A stretch of 64,000 nucleotides of DNA from Aquificaceae bacterium (GTDB taxonomy: Bacteria; Aquificota; Aquificia; Aquificales; Aquificaceae): contig JALSHV010000004.1 of assembly GCA_026981975.1 (NCBI GenBank), positions 35,807 through 99,806 of the forward strand, written 5' to 3'. Shown here in pieces: positions 53,076 through 61,779 of the stretch (position 1 is its first letter; each line of letters opens with the position of its first letter). The translations under genes and the position numbers were made by a program. Under the pieces are notes generated by a model that did no database searches, was not told the origin of the DNA, and saw only the letters and a list, made by a program, of their open reading frames with translations.

Positions 53076-53187
53076 AGCCGAACCCTACATACCGGTTTCA
53101 TTCCGGTGCCGGGCTATTTATACCCCGCCTTTTGGAGATGTCCACCAACCCGGCTGGCGGCTCTTGGACATCTCCGTCTTTATTATA
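53076..53187 (-). promoter_or_regulatory. Structured leader element, copy B (before ftsZ)
   Basis: Read on the minus strand. TATAAT (53187-53182) overlaps the ftsA stop codon. Hairpin 1 follows 6 nt later (10-bp perfect stem, 53175-53166 with 53143-53134, 22-nt loop), AAAAGG, hairpin 2 (CGGG/CCCG, 10-nt loop, 53127-53110) and hairpin 3 (ACCGG/CCGGT, 53107-53091). CCGCC (53160-53156) can pair with GGCGG (53129-53125) across hairpin 2. Compared with copy A, stem 1 has compensated changes (GTGTCC/GGACAC against ATGTCC/GGACAT). No known RNA class was recognised. Confidence 0.6.
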
Positions 53188-54421
53188 GAAGCTCTTTTAT
53201 AAAGTCTATTATTTTTTTCATAAAACCTTTAACACCTCCTGTGTTGTTCGTTACACTTGTCCTTTGCTCAGAAAGTAATCCCTCTGGTCTTGTGCCGAAT
53301 CTTAAAAGCCCTACTCCTGTAGCGTATTTAGGATCTTCCAATCTTTCTTTAAGTCCTCCCAGTTCTGTGGGTTTTCCTATGCGGGCTGGGAGATCGGTAA
53401 ACCTTTCCATAAACTCCCTTATACCTTTTAAGTTTGCTGTTCCGCCTGTGATGACAATTCCCGCATTGGCTGTATCCAATTTGAAGCCTGCGTCTTCTAT
53501 TTCCTTAACTATTTTTTCCATTATCTCTTCAAGCCTTATCTGTATTACTTCCGCTAACTGCCTTTTTTCTATGGTAACTTCCCTACCTTCACCTCGGGGT
53601 TTTATCCTGAGTATATCTCCTCCCTTTACGAGATCCACCAACGCAACTCCGTTTTCTTTTTTAATTCTTTCTGCTTCTTCGTTGTCCACTTTCATAAATA
53701 TACTTATGTCTTTGGTTATACTGTTTCCGCCCATTGCTATACAACCCGTCATAACGGGATATCCTTCAGAAAAAAGAACAAAATCTGTAAGCCCTGCTCC
53801 GATATCTATGAGAAGAACACCATCGTCCTTTTCCTCATCTCTTAAGACAGCCTTTGCCGATGCAAGAGCATTAACCACTTGAAGGATAGGCTGATAACCT
53901 GCGTAAGATACTGCCTTTTCCAGATTTCTCACTACTGCTGTTTTAACCTTTATCAAGTGAACCTGTGCCGTTAGTTTTGAACCGAGTAAGCCAACGGGAT
54001 CTTCTATTCCTTCTTGATCGTCCAATACGTATTTTCTTGGAATTGTATGTATTATTTCAAAACCGTCTTCTTTACCCTTCGCGGTGCTTCTTTCTATAAG
54101 CCTATTTATGTGATCTTCCTCTATTTCTGTCGGACTTGAGGAGATGTTTATAGTGTCTTTTTCGTTTTGGCTTTTAAGCTTTGGACTTGAAATGTTTATT
54201 ATTACGTGATTTACCTTTTGACCAGACATTTCTTCCGCTTCTCTAACAGCACTTGCAATGGCTCTTGCAGCTCTTTCAAGACGGGTTATGGATCCCCTAT
54301 CTACTCCCCTTGATTTTGCCTCTCCTATTCCTACTATATGTATATCTCCGTAAGTGTCTATTTCTCCTACCAGAGCAACTATTTTCTCTGTTCCGATGTC
54401 TATAGAAGCTACTGTTCTCAT
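53183..54421 (-). CDS. ftsA: Cell division protein FtsA
   Basis: FtsA tethers FtsZ to the membrane. The 412-residue protein is actin-like: SIDIGTEKIVALVGEI near the start, DIGAGLTDFVLF and VITGGTANLKGI, and ends with an amphipathic targeting helix GFMKKIIDFIKELL. A 53106-53882 frame on the other strand overlapping it is not a gene. It lies 6 bp downstream of ftsQ. The stop codon is part of the TATAAT box of element B. Confidence 0.96.
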   Translation of the reverse strand: MRTVASIDIGTEKIVALVGEIDTYGDIHIVGIGEAKSRGVDRGSITRLERAARAIASAVREAEEMSGQKVNHVIINISSPKLKSQNEKDTINISSSPTEIEEDHINRLIERSTAKGKEDGFEIIHTIPRKYVLDDQEGIEDPVGLLGSKLTAQVHLIKVKTAVVRNLEKAVSYAGYQPILQVVNALASAKAVLRDEEKDDGVLLIDIGAGLTDFVLFSEGYPVMTGCIAMGGNSITKDISIFMKVDNEEAERIKKENGVALVDLVKGGDILRIKPRGEGREVTIEKRQLAEVIQIRLEEIMEKIVKEIEDAGFKLDTANAGIVITGGTANLKGIREFMERFTDLPARIGKPTELGGLKERLEDPKYATGVGLLRFGTRPEGLLSEQRTSVTNNTGGVKGFMKKIIDFIKELL

Positions 54422-54427
54422 CTCTGT

Positions 54428-55144
54428 CTAATTTCTTACTAAAATAAATCTGTCATATCTTAAATCAACTTCTTTTTCTTGAAGATTATAAATCATTTTA
54501 AGTCTGTAGGATACGTTTTCGGAAAGAAGTTCTAAAGGAGGTAAAATTACAGTTCTTTTAGAAGTTCTAAGTAAAATTTTATCTTTTTTAATATCAATGT
54601 AATTTACAGTCAAATTTGATGTTTTTAGTATATTCGCTAAATGAGAGATATGCTTTTTCAATATATCAAAATTGTAAACCTTTAGCAGTGGTAGTTTTTT
54701 TAAATCTTCTCCCATAGGTTTAAAAAGAACTCCTTCGGCATCTATAAGAAGATATCCTTTTCCTATTTTAATCTTTGCAATGGGTTTCCTCTCAACGATT
54801 TTTATATTTAAGGATATACCGTCTAATCCGAAACTACGATTTATAAAAACTGTCTTTACTCGCCCTTCTGTGCGTATGTTAAGGGCTGATAAAAAGTTTT
54901 CCTCCTTAAGCGTTAGCAGGTTTTCTTCTAAATCCGCTACCGTTTTCCTTACAGCTGATAAACTTACGTATTCATTGCCTTCTACTATTATTTCCTTTAC
55001 TTTAAAAAAAGGAAGGCGTCCAAGGAATGCCGGTGCAGAAAAACTGGCAAAGGCTATTAATCCTATCCAGAATACAAGTAAAAAAAGGGAAAAAAGCTTA
55101 CGAATCTTCTGAAATTTGTATCTTTTTCTCACGCTCCGCTCCAC
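54428..55144 (-). CDS. ftsQ: Cell division protein FtsQ/DivIB
   Basis: The 238-residue protein has a short basic cytoplasmic tail, one membrane helix (about 18-38), then the POTRA-type domain with PFFKVKEIIVEGNEYVSLSAVRKTV and the FtsQ beta-domain with KPIAKIKIGKGYLLIDAEGVLF. It is the usual partner of FtsB and FtsL in the divisome. It lies between ddl (1 bp) and ftsA, the normal dcw order. Confidence 0.88.
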   Translation of the reverse strand: MERSVRKRYKFQKIRKLFSLFLLVFWIGLIAFASFSAPAFLGRLPFFKVKEIIVEGNEYVSLSAVRKTVADLEENLLTLKEENFLSALNIRTEGRVKTVFINRSFGLDGISLNIKIVERKPIAKIKIGKGYLLIDAEGVLFKPMGEDLKKLPLLKVYNFDILKKHISHLANILKTSNLTVNYIDIKKDKILLRTSKRTVILPPLELLSENVSYRLKMIYNLQEKEVDLRYDRFILVRN

Positions 55145-55145
55145 C

Positions 55146-56015
55146 TTAGGAGATTATGAGAGTTAACATCTCCTTGAAATCTATTCCGACTTTTCTACAA
55201 GCCATAGGAAGAAGACTTAGCTCTGTCATTCCAGGAATTGTGTTCACCTCTAGGACAAAGGGATTTCTTTTTCTGTCAACTCTAAAATCTATTCTTGAAA
55301 AATCTTTCAGATCTAAGAGTTTACTTATCTTCAGTGCTATTTCTTGCAATTTACGGGTAAGGGAATTTTCAGGAGGAAAAAGGTATTCGGTTTTTCCTGG
55401 TGTGTATTTACTTTCATAGTCATACACTCCTTTTTTCGGAATTATCTCTATTACAGGTAGAACCCTCTCTTTTAAAATACCCACAGTCATATCCCTGCCC
55501 TCAATGAATTGCTCTATGATAATTTTGTCGGTTATTCGGAAAAGTTCTTTAACGGCGGATAAAAGTTCACTTTTATTTTTTACAATTTTCAGTCCTACAC
55601 TTGAACCTTGATCAGAGGGTTTGATAACAGCGGGAAAACTGTTCCATGCTGGTATAGCTTCCTGTTTTCTCACACATATCCAGTTTGGTGTCGGAATATT
55701 TTCCGACTTCAGCAATCTTTTTGTTATATCCTTATCCATAGCAATGGCGCTTCCCAGAACACCTGTTCCGGTGTAAGGAATTCCCAGTAGATCTAACATT
55801 CCTTGCACTCTTCCGTCTTCTCCGTAAGTTCCGTGCAGTGCGATGAAAACTTTATCAGGTTTAATTTCTAGTAATTTACAGGGCAGTTCAGCAGATAAAT
55901 CTAACTCAATTACTTCGTGTCCTAACTCTCTTAAAGTTTTAGCAACAGCTTTGCCAGTTCTTAGAGATATTTCTCTCTCAGAGGATTTTCCACCCATTAA
56001 AACTGCTATTCTCAA
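55146..56015 (-). CDS. ddl: D-alanine--D-alanine ligase
   Basis: Ddl joins two D-Ala for peptidoglycan precursors. The 289-residue ATP-grasp enzyme has MGGKSSEREISLRTG, ALHGTYGEDGRVQGMLDLLGIPYTG, IKPSDQGSSVGLKIV, RIDFRVDRKRNPFVLEVNTIPGMTELSLLPMA with metal ligands. It is a little shorter than E. coli DdlB (306). It overlaps the murB 3' end by 38 bp. Confidence 0.96.
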   Translation of the reverse strand: MRIAVLMGGKSSEREISLRTGKAVAKTLRELGHEVIELDLSAELPCKLLEIKPDKVFIALHGTYGEDGRVQGMLDLLGIPYTGTGVLGSAIAMDKDITKRLLKSENIPTPNWICVRKQEAIPAWNSFPAVIKPSDQGSSVGLKIVKNKSELLSAVKELFRITDKIIIEQFIEGRDMTVGILKERVLPVIEIIPKKGVYDYESKYTPGKTEYLFPPENSLTRKLQEIALKISKLLDLKDFSRIDFRVDRKRNPFVLEVNTIPGMTELSLLPMACRKVGIDFKEMLTLIIS

Positions 56016-56865
56016 TTAGCTTTACCTCCTCTTGAAGCTCTATTCCGAACTCCTCCAGAACGCGTTTTTTGGCTTCTTTTATAAGTATTAAGGCTTCCTG
56101 AAAAGTAGCTCCACCGTAGTTAATAAGGAAATTAGCGTGTATTTCTGAAAAGCCTATTCTTCCTATTTTGTATCCTTTCAACTTAACTCTTTCCATTAAT
56201 CTACCTGCAAAATCACCGGGAGGATTTTTAAAGGTTGAACCGCAAGTGAGTTTATTGATAGGTTGGGTTTTCTTTCTCTTACGCCTTATTCTGTTGAACT
56301 CATCTTTCACATTGTAAGGACTTTTCTTAAGCAGAAACAGACAAGAGACTACTATACCCATTTTCGGAAAAGGAGATTCTCTGTAAGAAAAGTCAACTTC
56401 ATTTGCTTTTAGGGTTAATATATTGCCTTCCCAGTCTAAGAAAGTTATCTCCTGCAGAAAATCTTTTATCTCCACACCGAAAGCTCCCGCATTCATTGCA
56501 ACTGCTCCTCCTACTGTGGCAGGAAAACCGTATAATCTATGTATCCCCCAGAGGTTCTCTTTAAGGGAAAGTAGCACTAAATCCCTTAAATATGTTCCCG
56601 CCATCGCTTCTATAAGTATTCCTTCTTTCGTCGGTTTTATTTTCAAACCTTTTAAGTCTCTTGTATTTACAACTACTCCTTTTATATCTGCACATATTAC
56701 GTTTGATCCTCCCCCCAATATGAAAAGAGGAAGATCTTTATCTCTGGATAGAAGTAGGGAATCTTTCAGATCTTTTACATTTTTTGCTTGTATAAAATAG
56801 TCCGCTCTACCTCCTATTTTTATTGAAGTGAAAGCTGAAAGATCTTCATTTCTTCTTATGAGCAT
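55978..56865 (-). CDS. murB: UDP-N-acetylenolpyruvoylglucosamine reductase
   Basis: MurB reduces enolpyruvyl-UDP-GlcNAc to UDP-MurNAc with NADPH and FAD. The 295-residue protein has ILGGGSNVICADIKGVVVNTRDL for FAD, YGFPATVGGAVAMNAGAFG, and the catalytic Ser in CGSTFKNPPG and Glu in SEIHANFLINYGGAT. Length matches the shorter (Bacillus-type) MurB. Its 3' end reaches 38 bp into ddl, so the two are tightly coupled. Confidence 0.95.
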   Translation of the reverse strand: MLIRRNEDLSAFTSIKIGGRADYFIQAKNVKDLKDSLLLSRDKDLPLFILGGGSNVICADIKGVVVNTRDLKGLKIKPTKEGILIEAMAGTYLRDLVLLSLKENLWGIHRLYGFPATVGGAVAMNAGAFGVEIKDFLQEITFLDWEGNILTLKANEVDFSYRESPFPKMGIVVSCLFLLKKSPYNVKDEFNRIRRKRKKTQPINKLTCGSTFKNPPGDFAGRLMERVKLKGYKIGRIGFSEIHANFLINYGGATFQEALILIKEAKKRVLEEFGIELQEEVKLIENSSFNGWKIL

Positions 56866-56869
56866 TTTA

Positions 56870-57451
56870 TCATTTTAACTTTTGAAGTAATTTAAAAAAC
56901 ACCTCTTTTCTTCTTCCAGCTTTGTATTCTTTACCAAGATAAATAGCTTCTTCACGCTCAATATACCCTTTTCTTACCAGTAATTGAAGAAACTGAGTAA
57001 GATTAGAAGGCTTTGAGGAAAATCCGCCTCTTTCAAAATCCAGAATGTAAACATTTCCTTTTTTATCAACAATAACGTTTTTATCAAGTCTTTGAAATTC
57101 ATCGCGTCTTATACCCATGCTATCAAGAATATAGGCTTTCTTAAGTATATCTTTTAAAATATTTATTTCCTCTTCAACTGTCAGTTTTAGTTTTCCTAAG
57201 GGAACACCTTCTATGAAGTTGTAAACTAAAAAATCTTCTCCTTTAAGGAGAATTTGAGGAAATCCTTTTATTCCCTTGAGCTGTTCAAGAATTTCTCCTT
57301 CCTTTTGAATAGCCTTAGTTAACTCTTTTCCCTTAGCGACTTTAACGGCTACTTTGCGATTTTCCCAGTGTCCGGTGTATATGTAGCTCCTCCAACCTTT
57401 TGAGAAAAGTTTAAGGTCCTTTAGTTTGTTCTTGAAATCCTCAAATAACAT
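56870..57451 (-). CDS. Small protein-kinase-like protein (COG2112 type)
   Basis: The 193-residue protein, started at ATG 57451 (MLFEDFKNKLKDLKLFSKG), has VAVKVAKG with the ATP-binding Lys, DFLVYNFIEG hinge, and DKNVIVDKKGNVYILDFERGG in place of the catalytic and DFG loops. This is the pattern of predicted Ser/Thr or RIO-like kinases of COG2112, common in archaea. The catalytic loop is divergent, so activity is unproven. It overlaps no gene but its start is 5 bp before the stop of the dehydrogenase gene. Its presence beside murB is unusual. Confidence 0.6.
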   Translation of the reverse strand: MLFEDFKNKLKDLKLFSKGWRSYIYTGHWENRKVAVKVAKGKELTKAIQKEGEILEQLKGIKGFPQILLKGEDFLVYNFIEGVPLGKLKLTVEEEINILKDILKKAYILDSMGIRRDEFQRLDKNVIVDKKGNVYILDFERGGFSSKPSNLTQFLQLLVRKGYIEREEAIYLGKEYKAGRRKEVFFKLLQKLK

Positions 57452-57455
57452 AATC

Positions 57456-58484
57456 TTAACAAACTTTAAGCACAACCTTACCGAAGTGGTTTCCTCTTTC
57501 TAAGTAATCGTGTGCTTTGGAAGCTTCTTCAAGCGTGAAAACCTTGTCCAATACAGGTTTAAGCTTACCTCTTTCAAGGAGATCCGATATTAATAGTAGA
57601 TCTGATTTTCTGCCCATATAAACTCCGAGAAGTGAAATTTCAGCTGTGAATAAAGATCTCAAGTTTATATCTACATCTCCTCCTGTTGTTGTTCCCATGA
57701 ATATGAGTTTCCCCCCCTTTTTGAGACATTGAATACTTTTATCAAAAGTGGCTTTCCCTATGTGGTCTAAAACCAGATCTACTCCTCCGATGGTTTTCAA
57801 TACTGTGGAAGGCACATCGTCCTTGTAATGATCAAGCACTATGTCAGCTCCGATTTCTTCGCACTTTTCCCTTTTGTCTTGTGAACCCACTGTTGTTATA
57901 ACAAAGGTAGAAAAAAGCTTTGCAATTTGAATAGCTGCTGTTCCTATACCCGATGAGCCTCCCCAAATGAGAACATTCATTCCTGCTTTAATTTTTCCCT
58001 TGTTCACAAGAGCATTCCAAGCGGTTAGAAATGTAAGCGGATAAGAGGCTGCTTCTTCAAAGGAAAGATTTTTAGGCTTTCTAATTATATTCTCCTGTGG
58101 GACAGCTATGTATTCAGCGTAACCGCCGTGTGATTTTAGCCCTATTATTCCGTATTCTTTGCATAAATTGTCTTCTCCTTTTAAGCATCTGTAACATACA
58201 CCGCAGGAGATACCGGGAGAAATCACTACTTCTTCTCCTATGTTTATACCTTTGACAAGATTTCCGACTTTTTCTACGATACCACTTATATCTGAACCAA
58301 GAATGTGAGGAAGTGAAGGTTTAAAAGGAAGAGATCCTTTCCTTATCCATATATCTAAACGATTAAGAGCTGTAGCTTTTACCTTTACCAGAACACTGTT
58401 CTCTTTTATCTGCGGTTCGGGGAAATTTCCTTCAAGTTTTAGATTTTCTGTCCCGCCGAAGTTAGTTAAAACTACAGCTTTCAT
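57456..58484 (-). CDS. Zinc-containing medium-chain alcohol dehydrogenase/quinone-reductase-type protein
   Basis: The 342-residue MDR-family protein has structural zinc cysteines CGVCYRCLKGEDNLC, IGLKSHGGYAEY, the Rossmann GGSSGIGTAAIQIAKLF and ends in the usual substrate-domain part. The catalytic zinc ligands look incomplete, since the usual CxxxD near residue 40 is replaced by LDIWIRKG, as in quinone-oxidoreductase-like members. The substrate is unknown. It overlaps korB by 4 bp, so a link to 2-oxoacid metabolism is possible. Confidence 0.8.
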   Translation of the reverse strand: MKAVVLTNFGGTENLKLEGNFPEPQIKENSVLVKVKATALNRLDIWIRKGSLPFKPSLPHILGSDISGIVEKVGNLVKGINIGEEVVISPGISCGVCYRCLKGEDNLCKEYGIIGLKSHGGYAEYIAVPQENIIRKPKNLSFEEAASYPLTFLTAWNALVNKGKIKAGMNVLIWGGSSGIGTAAIQIAKLFSTFVITTVGSQDKREKCEEIGADIVLDHYKDDVPSTVLKTIGGVDLVLDHIGKATFDKSIQCLKKGGKLIFMGTTTGGDVDINLRSLFTAEISLLGVYMGRKSDLLLISDLLERGKLKPVLDKVFTLEEASKAHDYLERGNHFGKVVLKVC

Positions 58485-59263
58485 ACTCTTTCCTCATAGG
58501 TAATTTTTCTTTTACGGTAAAAGATCCCTAAGGGTATTTTTGTATTGTCCGAATTGTAATCCCATTGAGCAGCGGTATCGTAAGCTTTTTTGTAGTTACT
58601 ATCATCGTAATCTGAAGGTAATTTATAAACCAATCGGTTATAAGTATCATAGGTGTTGTAAAAAACAACACAAGGTTGCAAAACATCTATAAAGGAAAAT
58701 CCCTTATGAAGCAAAGCTTCTTTCATAAGCTCCTTTAGGTGTTCCTGAAAGCCTGCGTATCCTCTTGCTACAAAGGTAGCTCCCGCGGATAGCATAAGAC
58801 ACAAGGGATTGATCGGATCTTCAGGAGTGCCTTCGGGTGTGGATTTTCCCCTGAAATTAGTAGGACTCGTGGGTGTAAATTGTCCTGTTGTAAGGCTATA
58901 AGCTCTGTTATTGTGAACTACCACCGTTATGTCACTGTTTCTTTTTGCGGCAAAGATAAGATGAGATATTCCTTCCGCGTAAACATCTCCATCTCCCACA
59001 AAGCACACTACTGTAAGATCTCTGTTTGCCAATTTTATACCGGTAGCGGTAGGAATAGCTCTACCGTGTAAAGCGTAAAAGCTGTTTAAATTCAAGTAAT
59101 CTGATATTTTTCCGTGACATCCTATACCGGAAACCATTACTACCTTCTGCGGGGGCACAGTTTCCGAAATTTCCCTGAGGGCTTCCGCAAAAGCACCCAT
59201 TATGCCGAAATTTCCGCAAAGCCTGCACCAAGTAATCTCCGCACCTGTGTATAAATTCTCCAT
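58481..59263 (-). CDS. 2-oxoacid:ferredoxin oxidoreductase beta subunit (KorB-like)
   Basis: The 260-residue subunit has WCRLCGNFGIMGAF with cluster cysteines, SGIGCHGKISDYLN, VVCFVGDGDVYAEGISHLIFAAKRN (ThDP motif) and VVHNNRAYSLTTGQFTPTSP, the KorB-type pocket. With KorA this is the two-subunit enzyme class that in Hydrogenobacter serves as 2-oxoglutarate synthase. ATG 59263 (MENLYTGAEIT) is chosen; a TTG at 59278 lies in korA. Substrate is inferred from the family. Confidence 0.88.
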   Translation of the reverse strand: MENLYTGAEITWCRLCGNFGIMGAFAEALREISETVPPQKVVMVSGIGCHGKISDYLNLNSFYALHGRAIPTATGIKLANRDLTVVCFVGDGDVYAEGISHLIFAAKRNSDITVVVHNNRAYSLTTGQFTPTSPTNFRGKSTPEGTPEDPINPLCLMLSAGATFVARGYAGFQEHLKELMKEALLHKGFSFIDVLQPCVVFYNTYDTYNRLVYKLPSDYDDSNYKKAYDTAAQWDYNSDNTKIPLGIFYRKRKITYEERV

Positions 59264-59264
59264 C

Positions 59265-60887
59265 TTAAAGCTTCTCAAGGATTCTTTTCAGTTCATCTCT
59301 AAAAAAGGGTCTGCCGTCGTATTTTCTCAAAGTTTTGTGAAATTTTATACCGTTCATTGAAAGCACTTTATCCAGCTGTCCTGAGGCGGAACACTCTACA
59401 ACCACAATCCGACGCACATCAGCAATTGCTCTTTTTACTTCCTGTGCGGGAAAGGGTTCTATAAAAAGAGGGCGGATTACTTTAAGATCCATTTCCTTAG
59501 CTACTTCTTCAACTACTCCCGCGGTAGAACCCCAAGTTATAAGAGCTATGTCCGATTTACCGTATTCTGAAATCATAACAGTTTTTTCATTTTTTAAGAG
59601 CTGTTCTTTTATTGTTCTTAGTTTTCTGAGTCTTTTGTCTTGCATAAGAAGAACAGATTCAGCTGATTCAACGGTTAAACCTTTTTCATTGTGTTCGTAA
59701 CTTGTAACTTTTACCACAGCTCCTGGAGTTCCGGGAAAGGCTAAGGGAGAAATGCCATTTTCTGTAAAACAGTATCTTTTGTATTCTTCTTTTTTGTCCC
59801 ACATTATAGGATTTTCTACTACTCTTTCTCTGTTAAGGTTCACGGTAAAATAACTTTCTCCCAGATGTTTATCTCCTATAAGAATAACCGGGATTTGGTA
59901 TTTCCACGCTATATTCATAGCCAAACGTGCTAAGTAGTAAGCTTCTTGAGGATATCCGGGTGCGATTACTACACGGGGAAATTCTCCGTGTCCCGCAAAC
60001 AGGGAAAAAAGCAGATCGGACTGTGAAGTGTAGGTGGGAACTCCTGTGCTTGGACCTGCTCTTTGTGCTTCGTAGATCACAAGAGGAATTTCCGCCATAC
60101 CACTCAGGGAAAGAGTTTCCGTCATAAGAGCAAAGCCTCCGCCGGAAGTGCCTATCATAACTCTTTTGCCAGCGTAAGCTATTCCCACCGCCATGCTTAT
60201 TACCGCTATTTCGTTTTCTGGGTGAACAGCTTTTATTCCCAACTCCTTTTGTCGTTCCGCAAGATAGTGTAAAACAGAAGTTGCGGGTGTCATGGGATAG
60301 GCTACGTAAAAATCAAGTCCGCCGTCTACCGCACCGAGGGCTATACATTCATTACCGGTGGTAATAATTCCTTTTTTAATCTTCTTGTCTTCTATTTTGA
60401 AAAGAGAAGGCACAGATTTATAAGCTTCTGTATATATAAAGAAATTTCTATCCCTTTGAGGTAATCTTTCTACAACGGGAATTCCTTTTTCTGGGGAAAT
60501 TCCGAGAACTTTTAAGATAACTCCTAAAATAGAAGAACTTTTAAAAAAAGCAGGAGCTACTTCCTTAAAGGGTGCTTTCAGAGCGTTGCTCATGTCAATC
60601 TTTTCATCAACTATCCAAAGAGTGTTTTCCTTAGAGCTTACCGTATGAAGGTTTACACTTCTACGATCCGTAGCGACTATTATGTCCACTTTCCTATCTA
60701 CACTGTAAATGTCCTTTTCGGAAAAACGTAAGATTACAAAATTGTGTCCTCCTCTGATAAGAGAAGGATAATCTACATATCCGAAAACTGAATAACCCAT
60801 AGAAGCAAGAACCTGTGCAAGCATTTTCCCCGCTTCCTTTATACCGGCTCCTGCTTTTCCGCCGATAAGAATGTTCATCTTATCCAC
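59265..60887 (-). CDS. 2-oxoacid:ferredoxin oxidoreductase, fused gamma-alpha subunit (KorA-like)
   Basis: The 540-residue subunit has an N-terminal gamma domain (ILIGGKAGAGIKEAGKMLAQVLASMGYSVFGYVDYPSLIRGGHNF) fused to the alpha domain with YPMTPATSVLHYLAERQKELG, ENEIAVISMAVGIAYAGKRVMIGTSGGGFALMTE and the C-terminal transketolase-like domain. The KorA of Hydrogenobacter is of the same fused form. Reductive carboxylation of succinyl-CoA to 2-oxoglutarate is the likely reaction, but other 2-oxoacids are possible. It overlaps korB not at all, and the upstream small membrane gene by 8 bp. Confidence 0.88.
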   Translation of the reverse strand: MDKMNILIGGKAGAGIKEAGKMLAQVLASMGYSVFGYVDYPSLIRGGHNFVILRFSEKDIYSVDRKVDIIVATDRRSVNLHTVSSKENTLWIVDEKIDMSNALKAPFKEVAPAFFKSSSILGVILKVLGISPEKGIPVVERLPQRDRNFFIYTEAYKSVPSLFKIEDKKIKKGIITTGNECIALGAVDGGLDFYVAYPMTPATSVLHYLAERQKELGIKAVHPENEIAVISMAVGIAYAGKRVMIGTSGGGFALMTETLSLSGMAEIPLVIYEAQRAGPSTGVPTYTSQSDLLFSLFAGHGEFPRVVIAPGYPQEAYYLARLAMNIAWKYQIPVILIGDKHLGESYFTVNLNRERVVENPIMWDKKEEYKRYCFTENGISPLAFPGTPGAVVKVTSYEHNEKGLTVESAESVLLMQDKRLRKLRTIKEQLLKNEKTVMISEYGKSDIALITWGSTAGVVEEVAKEMDLKVIRPLFIEPFPAQEVKRAIADVRRIVVVECSASGQLDKVLSMNGIKFHKTLRKYDGRPFFRDELKRILEKL

Positions 60888-61206
60888 TCCTTTTTATTCT
60901 GAAATACCAGTATAAGGGAAAAACAAAAACACTTAAGAGAACAAGCAGTAAACTCCACAGCAATTTCAAATTCTTATTTACTGTTTTATCTCCCCATAAG
61001 TGTATCATACAGAAAGCAAACAGGAAAGCTGTGTAGATGAACATAAAAAAGTGAAAGGCTGTGAGTATCAAAACCCACTGAGGAGTTTCAGGAGAAGTTA
61101 TGTTGTAAGAAAACAACTGTCTTAGGGGTGTAAAAATAAACAACAAGGTGTATACCAAGGGTGGAATTGTAAAGATCCCTATGACTTTTTTTTGAACTTT
61201 CGTCAT
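60880..61206 (-). CDS. Small three-helix membrane protein
   Basis: The 108-residue protein has three predicted membrane helices (about 11-30, 45-68, 82-103) and short basic loops (WGDKTVNKN, RIKRSG tail). No known family was recognised. It overlaps korA by 8 bp and would be the first gene of that transcript. It lies just downstream of the tRNA gene on the same strand. Confidence 0.6.
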   Translation of the reverse strand: MTKVQKKVIGIFTIPPLVYTLLFIFTPLRQLFSYNITSPETPQWVLILTAFHFFMFIYTAFLFAFCMIHLWGDKTVNKNLKLLWSLLLVLLSVFVFPLYWYFRIKRSG

Positions 61207-61215
61207 CTCTTCAAA

Positions 61216-61288
61216 AGCCGGCGGCGGGACTTGAACCCGCGACCTAAGGCTTACGAAGCCCTCGCTCTACCGACTGAGCTACGCCGGC
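61216..61288 (-). tRNA. tRNA-Thr (anticodon CGU)
   Basis: On the minus strand, a full cloverleaf of 73 nt: acceptor GCCGGCG/CGCCGGC, D-arm with GTAGCTCAGTCGGTAGAGC, anticodon stem AGGGC/GCCTT with 7-nt loop TTCGTAA giving anticodon CGT, and T-arm GCGGG-TTCAAGT-CCCGC. Discriminator is T. No CCA is encoded. It reads the ACG codon. It lies 9 bp upstream of the small membrane gene. Confidence 0.95.
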
Positions 61289-61369
61289 TCCTTAGAATAT
61301 TATCTTACTGTATTTTCTGTTGGTTGAATCTTACTTGACATACAGAAAAACCCGATAAAACATATAGGT

Positions 61370-61747
61370 ATGGTCTTTGAAAGAGCAAAAGGGGTAATAA
61401 GAAAGGTAACCCTTGAACTCGTCTACGAAGTTGTTGACGAAAGAACTAAAGAGATAATTAAAAAGATAGATGAGCTTGAAAGAAGAAGAGAGGAAGACTT
61501 CAGATACCTGAACCAGAAGATAGACACTCATGTGGGGCAACTCAGAGACGAGATAAAAAGACTTGACGAGAAGATAGACAGTCAAATAAACCAGCTCAGA
61601 CAGGAGTTTAAAGAAGAAACCGGTCAACTCAGGCAGGAAATAAACCAGCTCAGGCTGGAGATTGGTCAGCTCAGGCAGGAGATAACACAGATAAACCACA
61701 GGATAGACACCGTTATTCAGATGCTTTCGGAAGTGTTGAGAAGGTAA
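61370..61747 (+). CDS. Coiled-coil protein with heptad repeats
   Basis: The 125-residue protein is helical throughout. Residues about 45-118 form a coiled coil with heptad units such as GQLRQEI, NQLRLEI and GQLRQEI, encoded by near-identical 21-bp repeats (about 61618-61680). It lacks a signal or membrane helix. Proteins like this, often in several copies, occur in Aquificales near nuclease or secretion loci, but I do not know its function. A pair partner for the gene downstream cannot be claimed. Confidence 0.65.
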   Translation: MVFERAKGVIRKVTLELVYEVVDERTKEIIKKIDELERRREEDFRYLNQKIDTHVGQLRDEIKRLDEKIDSQINQLRQEFKEETGQLRQEINQLRLEIGQLRQEITQINHRIDTVIQMLSEVLRR

Positions 61748-61751
61748 CTCT

Positions 61752-61757
61752 TATAAT
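61752..61757 (+). promoter_or_regulatory. -10 box of the propeller/Ig protein gene
   Basis: TATAAT at 61752-61757, with a GGAGGGTAGAGG ribosome site between it and the ATG at 61780. The -35 at the normal spacing is poor. It overlaps nothing coding; the coiled-coil gene stops at 61747. Confidence 0.45.
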
Positions 61758-61779
61758 ATCCCTCTGGAGGGTAGAGGCG

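Noticed and set aside
53106..53882. Plus-strand open frame of 258 codons antisense to ftsA
   Set aside because: It has low-complexity Pro/Ser-rich composition and no ribosome site, and ftsA on the other strand is certain. It is a shadow of ftsA and element B.
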